The position numbers were made by a program, and so were the translations under genes. Shown piece by piece: positions 26,231 to 34,290 of a stretch of DNA of 64,000 nt. The notes under the pieces were generated by a model. The model was not told the DNA's origin, did not search any database, and saw nothing but the letters and a program-made list of their open reading frames with translations. Numbering within the stretch: the stretch's first letter is position 1; each line of letters starts with the position of its first letter. The stretch lies in contig NZ_RQHT01000014.1 of the NCBI RefSeq assembly GCF_004770905.1, forward strand, positions 1,917,001-1,981,000, written 5' to 3'. Source of the stretch: Leptospira bandrabouensis. Lineage in GTDB: Bacteria > Spirochaetota > Leptospiria > Leptospirales > Leptospiraceae.

Positions 26231-28117
26231 ATGAAATTCCTTTGGTTGATTGTCCTTTTATCATCATCTGCCATTTATTCTGAGATTGTCACATTAGAGT
26301 CAGGTTGGACTTTCCAAAGAGAGGGCGAAACAATCGCCAAGCCTGTATTAGTTGGAGTTCCATTGATTGAACAAGGATACAAAGTCCCGATACGTGGAAA
26401 GTATCGCTTAAAAATTTTTGTCCCAGTTTTACCGGAATATTCACAGGCGATTTATATGGATCGTCTTCATTCGGCTGACCAAACTTTTTGGAATGGAAAG
26501 TATATAGGTTCTACGGGAAGTTTCACACCTAATTATTATCCGTATTGGCACAAAGTCCGTTATTATGAAATTCCCATTTCTATTCTGAAACTAGGTGAAA
26601 ATGAACTTGTTGTAGATGTGGAGTGCCGCGAAACACAGTTTAGGTGTGGATTGTTTCGATCGGTTCCTATTTTTGGGAACCAAGATCAAATCAAAGACAA
26701 AATGGTTTTTGAGGATGTCTACCAAATTGTAATTGCTGCCTTGTTTTTTGGAATTTTTTTACAACAAGGAATTGGCTATGCATTAAATCGATCTTCAAAA
26801 TCAGGAATTTACTTAGCAGGTACAGCAATTCTTTTTGTAGGTTGGAGATTACCTGTTTTAAATAAAATTCACTTTTTGATGGTTTCTCCCGAAATTCTGG
26901 TGCGTTTGTTGTTTTTTTGCCAGTTTGTATTTCCCGTCTTTATCCTGTTATTTGTTTACACACTATTCGATAGACGACTAACAAAACTTGCTGTGATAAC
27001 TTTTTTTTTAGATGTGGTTCTTGGTATCATTCAGTTGTTCCCGATGGATCCTGATAGTCGATTTTATTTAGTATACCTATGGTATATCCTACTTGCTGTA
27101 AAGGTTCCAATCCTTGTTCAATTGTTGGCAAAAAATTATAAAAAAACCGCAGAGGCAGTTGTTGTTTCTCTTGGTGCGCTTGTTGCTACTTTTTTTGGGA
27201 TTGCCGATGTCATTACTGATGTTGTCACAGGGAAAAATGATTATTTAACTCAATATGGAATTTTGACTTTTCTATTTTCGGGAGTTCTTGCTATAGCATT
27301 ACAAAGTGCGAGAACAAAAAGGGAACTTCGCAATTTAAACGAGTCATTGGAAATGCTTGTTACACTTCGTACACAAGAGCTACATAAACAATTTAAATTG
27401 TTACACGATGATTTGGTAATTGCTGCTGGTTTGCAATCAAAGTTAATTCCACCTATGGAATTTGAACACCATTCCCTTAGTGTAGCTTCTGTTTTTATGC
27501 CAATGGAGAAAATTGGCGGTGATTATTTTGATTATTATATTCATGAGGATTCTTCCATTAGCTTTTTGTTATGTGATGTTTTAGGTCATGGCATTGCAGC
27601 CGCTCTTATCGCCAGTATGTTGAAGGTGAATTTTTTAGAAATAGCTCCGAAAGAAAAGGATCCAGGTGCATTTTTATTAGAACTAAATCAAAAGATGTTA
27701 CCTGTAGTTGAAAAGAATTATATCACGGCTGTTGCCTGCCACTTCGATTTAGAGAGATTAATAATGAAATATTCGGTAATGGGACACCCTAGTCCTTTTA
27801 TTATGAATGTTTTTTCTCATACCTTGGCCCCACTCACGGGAAGAGGACCGATTATGGGATGGAAAAAAGATGTTTTAGTAGAAACTTTTTCCCGTAAACT
27901 TGAGGTGGGGGATCGTTTCTTTTTTTATACGGATGGAATTACAGAAAGTCAGAATAAACGTAGGGAATTGTACGGGGAATCTAGACTAAAAGGACAGTTA
28001 GTCGATGGTTTAAATCTCTCGATTCATGATTTGAACGAAAAAATCAAAAAGGATATTCGAAAATTTGCATTTCGTTTGTCAGATGACGTCACATACTTTA
28101 CCATCGATATCAAATGA
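26231..28117 (+). CDS. Membrane SpoIIE-type PP2C phosphatase with N-terminal jelly-roll sensor
   Basis: 628 residues. A signal peptide (1-18) leads to a periplasmic jelly-roll domain like the sugar-binding domain of glycoside hydrolase family 2 (RLHSADQTFWNGKYIGSTGSF, ISILKLGENELVVDV). Seven or so membrane helices follow (about 160-360), then a coiled linker and a SpoIIE/RsbU-type serine phosphatase with KIGGDYFDYY, CDVLGHGIAAALIASM and FFYTDGITES for the metal site. Such enzymes dephosphorylate anti-sigma-factor antagonists or similar partners in response to an outside signal. The stop overlaps the next kinase gene by four bases, so the two probably share a pathway. Confidence 0.88.
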   Translation: MKFLWLIVLLSSSAIYSEIVTLESGWTFQREGETIAKPVLVGVPLIEQGYKVPIRGKYRLKIFVPVLPEYSQAIYMDRLHSADQTFWNGKYIGSTGSFTPNYYPYWHKVRYYEIPISILKLGENELVVDVECRETQFRCGLFRSVPIFGNQDQIKDKMVFEDVYQIVIAALFFGIFLQQGIGYALNRSSKSGIYLAGTAILFVGWRLPVLNKIHFLMVSPEILVRLLFFCQFVFPVFILLFVYTLFDRRLTKLAVITFFLDVVLGIIQLFPMDPDSRFYLVYLWYILLAVKVPILVQLLAKNYKKTAEAVVVSLGALVATFFGIADVITDVVTGKNDYLTQYGILTFLFSGVLAIALQSARTKRELRNLNESLEMLVTLRTQELHKQFKLLHDDLVIAAGLQSKLIPPMEFEHHSLSVASVFMPMEKIGGDYFDYYIHEDSSISFLLCDVLGHGIAAALIASMLKVNFLEIAPKEKDPGAFLLELNQKMLPVVEKNYITAVACHFDLERLIMKYSVMGHPSPFIMNVFSHTLAPLTGRGPIMGWKKDVLVETFSRKLEVGDRFFFYTDGITESQNKRRELYGESRLKGQLVDGLNLSIHDLNEKIKKDIRKFAFRLSDDVTYFTIDIK

Positions 28118-29418
28118 GTAACTTAATAGATAAATTAGGAATTCGGCGATTACTCAATTTAGGAGTTACTGAAGAATTAAGTTTAGAATCTTCGGTTCGC
28201 GTTCAACTTTCCAATTTAGTTGCCCTATTAGGAATTTTTTCAAACATACAGTATTCTATTTTTTTTGTCATTGCTGGTGCTCCTCACTACCTGTTTATGA
28301 ATATGATTCATGTGTTCGTGATCGCATTCTTAGTTTATGTTTTGTATTTGAATACCAGGAAAAGGTATTTTTTATCTCGTATCATTTTAGTTATCACTAT
28401 ATCTGTGCCATTGTTTTTAGTTTCTACCATTAGTTTTGGAACGTCCGGCGGGTTTTATTATTACTTTTTAATGTTTGCAATTGTTCCTTTTGTGATTTTC
28501 CCATACGAGGAGAAGTGGTGGATTCTTTTCGTTTTCCTAATGAATACTGTCTTCTATCTATGGTTTGAGTTTTTTGGAACTCCTGGTGTATTTGCAAAAG
28601 GAACTCTATTATATTATAAAGAAGTGCAAGATTTGTTTCGTATCAATTCAGTAGTTTCTTGTTTGTCCTTTGTTGCTTTGTTTATGTTTTATTTTTTAAG
28701 AAACATCAATCACATTCAAAAAGAAATGGTTCGTATTAATGACCATAAAGATAGAATTTTTTCTATTTTGGCTCACGATTTAAAAGGCCCAATCGGAACT
28801 ATGAATACCTTTTTGGGATATCTAACAAATTCTTTGCCCGAAAGGGAAGAGCTGATTTTTGCTTTGAAAGAATTGAAAAAAAGTACAAATCAAACTTATT
28901 TGGTACTCGAAAATTTACTCGATTGGGTTCGGAATGAAACTAAAAAAACCCAATGTAATCCTAATCAATTAAATTTATCTTCGATTATCAAAAATGCTAT
29001 TGATATCCTTAATATGCAGGCAGCCGAAAAAGGAATTCGCATTGAAACGAAAATTTCGGATGAATATCTCGTATTATGTGATGAACGAATGACGGCCACT
29101 GTCCTGCGTAATATTTTGTCCAACGCGATAAAATATTCTCATCCAAATGGAAAGATACTGATCGAAGCTAAAGCGATTTCATCCTTTATGGAAATTTGTT
29201 TTGAGGACAATGGAATTGGGATGACCGAGGATCTCTTGGAAAAAATTATCGAGGGGAAAAGGTTTACGTCTCAATTTGGAACCGTTGGAGAAAAAGGAAC
29301 GGGACTGGGGCTCCTTGTTTGTATCGAATTATTGAAAGAACAGGGTGGTTCACTTCGAGTAAAAAGTAATCCAAAAGAGGGAACTAAAATCATCATCCAA
29401 CTTCCTCTTGTAAATTAA
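28114..29418 (+). CDS. Membrane sensor histidine kinase
   Basis: 434 residues: six membrane helices (about 30-205), a short linker, HisKA with phospho-accepting His in ILAHDLKGPIGTMN, and an HATPase domain with N box LRNILSNAIKYSHPNG, G1 box DNGIGM and G2 box GEKGTGLGL. It has no periplasmic or PAS sensor domain, so sensing must be within the membrane or through its partner. It starts inside the last codons of the SpoIIE phosphatase gene (ATGA), a sign of coupling. No response regulator is adjacent. Confidence 0.88.
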   Translation: MSNLIDKLGIRRLLNLGVTEELSLESSVRVQLSNLVALLGIFSNIQYSIFFVIAGAPHYLFMNMIHVFVIAFLVYVLYLNTRKRYFLSRIILVITISVPLFLVSTISFGTSGGFYYYFLMFAIVPFVIFPYEEKWWILFVFLMNTVFYLWFEFFGTPGVFAKGTLLYYKEVQDLFRINSVVSCLSFVALFMFYFLRNINHIQKEMVRINDHKDRIFSILAHDLKGPIGTMNTFLGYLTNSLPEREELIFALKELKKSTNQTYLVLENLLDWVRNETKKTQCNPNQLNLSSIIKNAIDILNMQAAEKGIRIETKISDEYLVLCDERMTATVLRNILSNAIKYSHPNGKILIEAKAISSFMEICFEDNGIGMTEDLLEKIIEGKRFTSQFGTVGEKGTGLGLLVCIELLKEQGGSLRVKSNPKEGTKIIIQLPLVN

Positions 29419-29458
29419 ATTCGTTTCTTTTTTTTAAGTATCAGTCCAATCTTTTAGT

Positions 29459-31720
29459 ATGTGGCCATCTTCTTATTTTCGTTGGTTAACCAAGTCTGTC
29501 CCTACAGGACCTGTTGAAATTTATCCTGAGATTTCTGACAATTTTGAAACTAATCTTCCCAATGTATTTATCATTGGGGATTTAACGGGCGTTCCTCTTT
29601 TGAAATTAGCCGCAGAAAGCGGTGTCAAAGTTTGGAAACACATTCGAGAAAATAAAACCGATTGTTTAGATGCCGTCATCATTGGTTCAGGACCTGCCGG
29701 TTTGTCTTGTGCGTATGAAGCCAGTCAGTTGGGAAAAAAATATGTTGTTTTGGAAGCAAACCTTCCTTTTCAAACGATCCAAAGTTATCCTAAAAAAAAG
29801 CCAATTTTTGCTGAACCAAAAGAAATCGAATCTTCCTCAAAAGTAAAAATTTTTGATTCAACAAAAGAAGAATTATTGGATTATCTAAATCATTTATTAA
29901 AAAAAGAACCTATCGAATTGTTAGTCGGGAAACGGGTATCGTCTATTGAAAAGGCTGGTTCTCTTTATATTGTAAAAACGGAATCGGGAGATTCTTATTT
30001 CACTAACTCTGTTGTGATCGCGATTGGAAAATCAGGTGATCCAAGACGTTTGGGAGTGAAGGGGGAATCATCCCCCACTGTTTTTTACCGCTTCTTTGAT
30101 CCTAATGATACAAAGGATAAATCGGTAGTCATCGTAGGAGGTGGCGATACGGCAGTGGAAGCTGCCATTGTTAGTGCTAGTTATGCAAATGATGTAAGTT
30201 TAATTCACCGTGGAAAAAATCTTCAAAGACCTAAAGCTGAAAACTTAAGACGATTAGAACAGTTAGTTCAAGAAGGAAAGATAAAAGTATTATTGGAATC
30301 GGAAGTTTCGGAAATTTCCGAAAAGAATATTTTTGTAAAAACTCCATCTTCCGTAATAAAAATCAAATCGGATTTGGTTTATATTTTAATTGGGTCAACA
30401 CCACCAATTCCATTTTTGAAAAAAATCGGAATCAAAATTCAAAATGAAAAAACGTTTTCTGACTGGGTGGGATTTACGACTTTATTATCTTTTGCAACCC
30501 TTGCTTATTTTGGAAAGGCATCTTTTTATGGTTCGGGTTGGTTCTCTCCATTAGCAACTACGTTTGGTTTAATATCCATTCTATCGTTAACTCTATTTGT
30601 TTTTTTAAAATTTAAACATGGGTTTGGTAAAATTCAACCTTGGATTATTATTAGGAATGGCTATCTTCTTTTGGCTTTTTTCTATTTTCTTTTTGTTTAT
30701 TTTACTGCAACTTACCTGAATCATTTTTTTTTGGGAAAGTATCCATCTTTCCACTATACCATGTTATATTCTTTGACAATCTTGGTTTTTGGTATTCGAA
30801 GGATTTATATTCGTAAAACTGATTATATTTTTTACCAAACTCTTAGTTTGATTTTCATACAAATTTTCTTTTTGTTTTTATTGCCTGAGTTGATTTTGCC
30901 AGCACTTGGAGATTTGGGTTATTTAGGAAATCCGGATGGATATATTCGAACCGAAATATTTCCGAAGGATGCCTATTGGAAAGCCTACGGATTTATATTG
31001 GCCTGGCCTTTAAGTATGGGTGTTTTGTATGACGGAGGAATCACCAATTTTTGGTTAGGTTACGGAGTTTTGTTTAGTTTTGGGTTTATTCCAATTTTAG
31101 TTTACCGTTATGGGAAGGGGGCTTATTGCGGTTGGATTTGTTCCTGCGGCGGCCTTGCGGAAACATTGGGTGATGAACATAGGCAAAAAATGCCTCATGG
31201 GAAATGGGCCTATCAGTTGGAACATTCTGGACAATACATTCTACTTTTGGCATTTTTATTAACATTCTTAAAGTTAGTTGGTGTATATGGGAAGAGCATA
31301 AATTCTAACTTTGTTTTAAGTGAGTCCATTGCAGATTCTATCAAGTGGCTTTATGATATTGTTGTAGATATTGGGCTTGCCGGTGTTGTAGGTGTGGGAT
31401 TTTTTTTCCTATTTTCAGGAAGAATTTGGTGCCGAATGTTTTGTCCTTTAGCTTCGCTTATGCATATTTATGCAAAGTTTAGTAAATTCCGTATATTCTC
31501 TGAAAAAAAGAAATGTATATCTTGTAATATTTGTACGAAAAATTGCCACCAGGGGATCGATGTTATGGGATACGCAAGTAGAGGTATACCAATGGATAGC
31601 GTACAATGTGTAAGATGTTCTGCCTGTGTTTCGCTTTGCCCGACAGATGTTTTAGAATTTGGTTTCATCACTGCGTCCGGAATTCGTTATGATTCATTAC
31701 AGGCAAAATTGAGGAAATAA
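29459..31720 (+). CDS. Fusion of FAD/NAD(P) oxidoreductase with polytopic iron-sulfur membrane protein
   Basis: 753 residues, a single-chain membrane electron-transfer protein. Residues 33-60 (LPNVFIIGDLTGVPLLKLAAESG) look like the C-terminal FAD motif of a thioredoxin-reductase fold, placed here at the N-terminus. AVIIGSGPAGLSCAYEA (about 75-91) and VVIVGGGDTAVEAA (about 222-235) are FAD and NAD(P) folds. From about 335 come ten or so membrane helices, with CGWICSCGG and RIWCRMFCPLA, the paired Cys motifs of NapH/NosR/CcoG-type proteins. The end has two 4Fe-4S clusters (CISCNICTKNCH, CVRCSACVSLCP). It probably moves electrons between NAD(P)H and a membrane or periplasmic acceptor; the partner is unknown. 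Confidence 0.8.
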   Translation: MWPSSYFRWLTKSVPTGPVEIYPEISDNFETNLPNVFIIGDLTGVPLLKLAAESGVKVWKHIRENKTDCLDAVIIGSGPAGLSCAYEASQLGKKYVVLEANLPFQTIQSYPKKKPIFAEPKEIESSSKVKIFDSTKEELLDYLNHLLKKEPIELLVGKRVSSIEKAGSLYIVKTESGDSYFTNSVVIAIGKSGDPRRLGVKGESSPTVFYRFFDPNDTKDKSVVIVGGGDTAVEAAIVSASYANDVSLIHRGKNLQRPKAENLRRLEQLVQEGKIKVLLESEVSEISEKNIFVKTPSSVIKIKSDLVYILIGSTPPIPFLKKIGIKIQNEKTFSDWVGFTTLLSFATLAYFGKASFYGSGWFSPLATTFGLISILSLTLFVFLKFKHGFGKIQPWIIIRNGYLLLAFFYFLFVYFTATYLNHFFLGKYPSFHYTMLYSLTILVFGIRRIYIRKTDYIFYQTLSLIFIQIFFLFLLPELILPALGDLGYLGNPDGYIRTEIFPKDAYWKAYGFILAWPLSMGVLYDGGITNFWLGYGVLFSFGFIPILVYRYGKGAYCGWICSCGGLAETLGDEHRQKMPHGKWAYQLEHSGQYILLLAFLLTFLKLVGVYGKSINSNFVLSESIADSIKWLYDIVVDIGLAGVVGVGFFFLFSGRIWCRMFCPLASLMHIYAKFSKFRIFSEKKKCISCNICTKNCHQGIDVMGYASRGIPMDSVQCVRCSACVSLCPTDVLEFGFITASGIRYDSLQAKLRK

Positions 31721-31723
31721 AAT

Positions 31724-32911
31724 CTGAATTCATTAAAAAATGATATTGAATTTCTTTTTTGGGAAGGAGTAAAAGCGGCAACACCTAAGTATCTCTCACC
31801 AAGATTTTGGAATCTGCATTCAGAGTTAAGAAAAGAGTTAAAGAATCCAAAGAAAAAAACTTATGTTTTTGCATTGGGTAAAGCTGCTTTTGCGATGGCA
31901 GTATCGTTTCAAGAATCCTTTCCAGTTAACTCAGGTTTCATTCTTACAAAATACGATCACCTACCTTCCGAAATTAAATCCATTGGACAAATGGGTGTTT
32001 GGAAATGTAGGGAATCCTCTCATCCTATCCCCGATAAAAATACAGAATTGTATTCTAGAGAGGTTTTGTTAGAACTTTTAGGATTAGATGAAAGTTACCA
32101 ATTGGTAGTTTTGTTATCTGGAGGTGGCTCTAGTCTTTTTGAAATTCCAGAAGATGGATTCGATTTGAATGATATCATTCAATTAAGTGAAAAATTACTT
32201 AAGAAGGGACTAGGGATTCATGAAATCAATGCTGAGAGAAAAAAATATTCCGCAGTAAAGGCGGGTAAACTTCTTAAACGTTTGCATCCAAATTTAAAAG
32301 TTTATACTTTTGCCATTTCTGATGTGTTAGGTGATGATCCGGCAGTGATTGCTTCTGGGCCAACTTATCCAGGAAGCGAGTATTATGTAATGGGAAATTT
32401 ATCTACATCACTTTCCGCTATGGAAGTTGCTGCTAAAAGTTTAGGTTATAAAGTAAAAATTATTTCGGATTCATGGGGCTTTTCTAGTGAAGAAACCGCA
32501 AGTCGTTTAATAGAGGAACTGCTGTTAGCAGATAAATATGACCAAAAACAAGCCATTTTACTTGGAGGAGAAATGGTCTGTCCTGTAAAAGGGAATGGAA
32601 AGGGTGGCAGAAACCAAGAGACTGCGCTTCGTATGGCCATCTTATCTGAATCGGTTCGTATCAACAGAAATTGGATGTTTTTGTCTTGTGGAACTGATGG
32701 TACAGATGGACCAACTGATGCAGCCGGTGGAATTGTTGGCCCAGACACTTTGTTACAAATGAAAAAAAATGGTTGGGATGTTAACAAAGAACTGAATGAC
32801 TCCAATGCTTATCCTATCTTAAAAGATACAAACTCTTTATTATTTACTGGAGCCACAGGAACCAATGTGAATGATCTTTTGATCCTTCTACTAGCGGAAA
32901 GGAATCTTTAG
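31724..32911 (+). CDS. Glycerate 2-kinase (GckA/MOFRL family), non-ATG start
   Basis: Glycerate kinase type II, ATP-dependent, making 2-phosphoglycerate. Seen: FALGKAAFAMA, LLSGGGSSLFEIP, FAISDVLGDDPAVIASGPT, GGRNQETALRMA and the MOFRL hallmark DGTDGPTDAAGG. The first TTG (31874) would lose the N-terminal domain strand, whereas the frame is open back to the previous stop and reads FWEGVKAATPKYLSPRFW then TYVFALGK, a normal family N-terminus. No ATG, GTG or TTG lies there; CTG 31724 sits nine bases after GAGG and is the best start, giving 395 residues; ATT 31745 is another option. The 3' end overlaps the convergent C69 gene by 21 bases. Confidence 0.8.
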   Translation: MNSLKNDIEFLFWEGVKAATPKYLSPRFWNLHSELRKELKNPKKKTYVFALGKAAFAMAVSFQESFPVNSGFILTKYDHLPSEIKSIGQMGVWKCRESSHPIPDKNTELYSREVLLELLGLDESYQLVVLLSGGGSSLFEIPEDGFDLNDIIQLSEKLLKKGLGIHEINAERKKYSAVKAGKLLKRLHPNLKVYTFAISDVLGDDPAVIASGPTYPGSEYYVMGNLSTSLSAMEVAAKSLGYKVKIISDSWGFSSEETASRLIEELLLADKYDQKQAILLGGEMVCPVKGNGKGGRNQETALRMAILSESVRINRNWMFLSCGTDGTDGPTDAAGGIVGPDTLLQMKKNGWDVNKELNDSNAYPILKDTNSLLFTGATGTNVNDLLILLLAERNL

Positions 32912-34237
32912 TTTTCGATTTTGTCCAGACCAGTATATTTGGAATAGCGGATTTTGCCAACGACTCCTTCCAATTTTTGACTGAATTAATTCTTCATCTA
33001 CTTTCTTTAGAATATTGACATGATCTTTTAGAAAACGCCATTGCACTTCTTCTTTTTTTTGCGGTGAAAGAAATTCTTTTGCGATATTGGTTACCGATTC
33101 TTGTAATCCAACCAATGTTGGTAATAAAATAGACCTAACCGCTTGGTAATCAAAATTTGATTTTCTTGCTATAGATTCGTGTAACCACCATAAGGTTTCG
33201 GAATATGTTGCATCGGAAGATAAACTAGAAGATCTAATAAATTTTTTTGTACCAAAATAAAATGGTTTAAACAAACTAAGGCAAGGAGTGGATGTTCCGG
33301 TATAAAATACTCTAAGGGGATCTTGGTTATTTTCAGATGTATCCCATTCCACAATTAAGCTGCCATTGGTTTGGTTTGGAGTAGTTGGACCTGTAGCATG
33401 TAAACATAGAGATTTCATGGAAGAGGCAGAAGGTTCGAATTCATCAATGTCAATGGAATGTGTTCTTAAAGTTTCCATTGCTTGCGCAATTGTATAACTT
33501 TCTGTTTCTTTTTCTAAACTATCAGCAGTTTTTTCATGTAATTTTCTTCTATCTTTACAATGACTCATGTAGGTGTAAAAATGATCACTGAAATGATCTT
33601 TAAATGAAAATTCTTTATTTGATTTTTTTCTTAAAAGATCAATTAGATTGGGTGAAGAATATTCAAAGTCGGATCCAATTGTAAGTCCATTGGAAATGGC
33701 GTAAAAAGTATCTATTTTTTTGGCTACCCAGAATTTATCTGCGGTTTCTAAAACATAACCTTCCGTTCGATCGGCAATGATGAAACTGTTATGGTAAAAA
33801 AAAGTTTTATTTTCATATCCACCACATGCATCTTGGCCATAGGTTTCTAAAAGTTCCGTAATTAAAAATAATCCATCTCTGGCAGATTTACATCGTTCCA
33901 AGGCCAACCGAATTAAATCCATTCCCGTTAAACCGTTATTTTTTTTGGGGATTTTTAAATTGGTAAAAACTGCTTCATTTCCTATGCAAACTCCAAATTC
34001 ATTTACACCCATTTCGGCACCCCACATATGGAAGGGTTTGCTTAAAAAAACTTCATACGTAACAGGAGTTTGAGGTATTTCGATATAAGTTGTGCGTAAT
34101 AAAGAACCTTTTTCGTGTTCTATACGAGGCAGGTGCAATATGGATTGTGCTTCGTTTGGTTCGCGATCCGAGTTTTTGGCAAAGATTCTTTTTTGAGTCT
34201 TAGTAAATTTTTCAGTGGCAAGAGATGTATCGCACAT
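32891..34237 (-). CDS. C69/secernin-type Ntn-hydrolase
   Basis: 448 residues of the peptidase C69 (secernin) family of N-terminal nucleophile hydrolases. The protein starts MCDTSLA, so removal of Met would expose the catalytic Cys. FAKNSDREPNEAQ, GAEMGVNEFGVCIGNEAVFT, GMDLIRLALERCKSARDGLFLI and CGGYENKTFFYHNSFIIADRTEGYVLET are family signatures. Substrates in bacteria include small peptides and amide bonds; the specific one is unknown. There is no signal peptide, so it acts in the cytoplasm. Confidence 0.85.
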   Translation of the reverse strand: MCDTSLATEKFTKTQKRIFAKNSDREPNEAQSILHLPRIEHEKGSLLRTTYIEIPQTPVTYEVFLSKPFHMWGAEMGVNEFGVCIGNEAVFTNLKIPKKNNGLTGMDLIRLALERCKSARDGLFLITELLETYGQDACGGYENKTFFYHNSFIIADRTEGYVLETADKFWVAKKIDTFYAISNGLTIGSDFEYSSPNLIDLLRKKSNKEFSFKDHFSDHFYTYMSHCKDRRKLHEKTADSLEKETESYTIAQAMETLRTHSIDIDEFEPSASSMKSLCLHATGPTTPNQTNGSLIVEWDTSENNQDPLRVFYTGTSTPCLSLFKPFYFGTKKFIRSSSLSSDATYSETLWWLHESIARKSNFDYQAVRSILLPTLVGLQESVTNIAKEFLSPQKKEEVQWRFLKDHVNILKKVDEELIQSKIGRSRWQNPLFQIYWSGQNRKLKIPFR

Positions 34238-34290
34238 TCTAGAATGTTAAACAGAATTTTATTAAAATACAAGACCAAATCATAAAGAAT

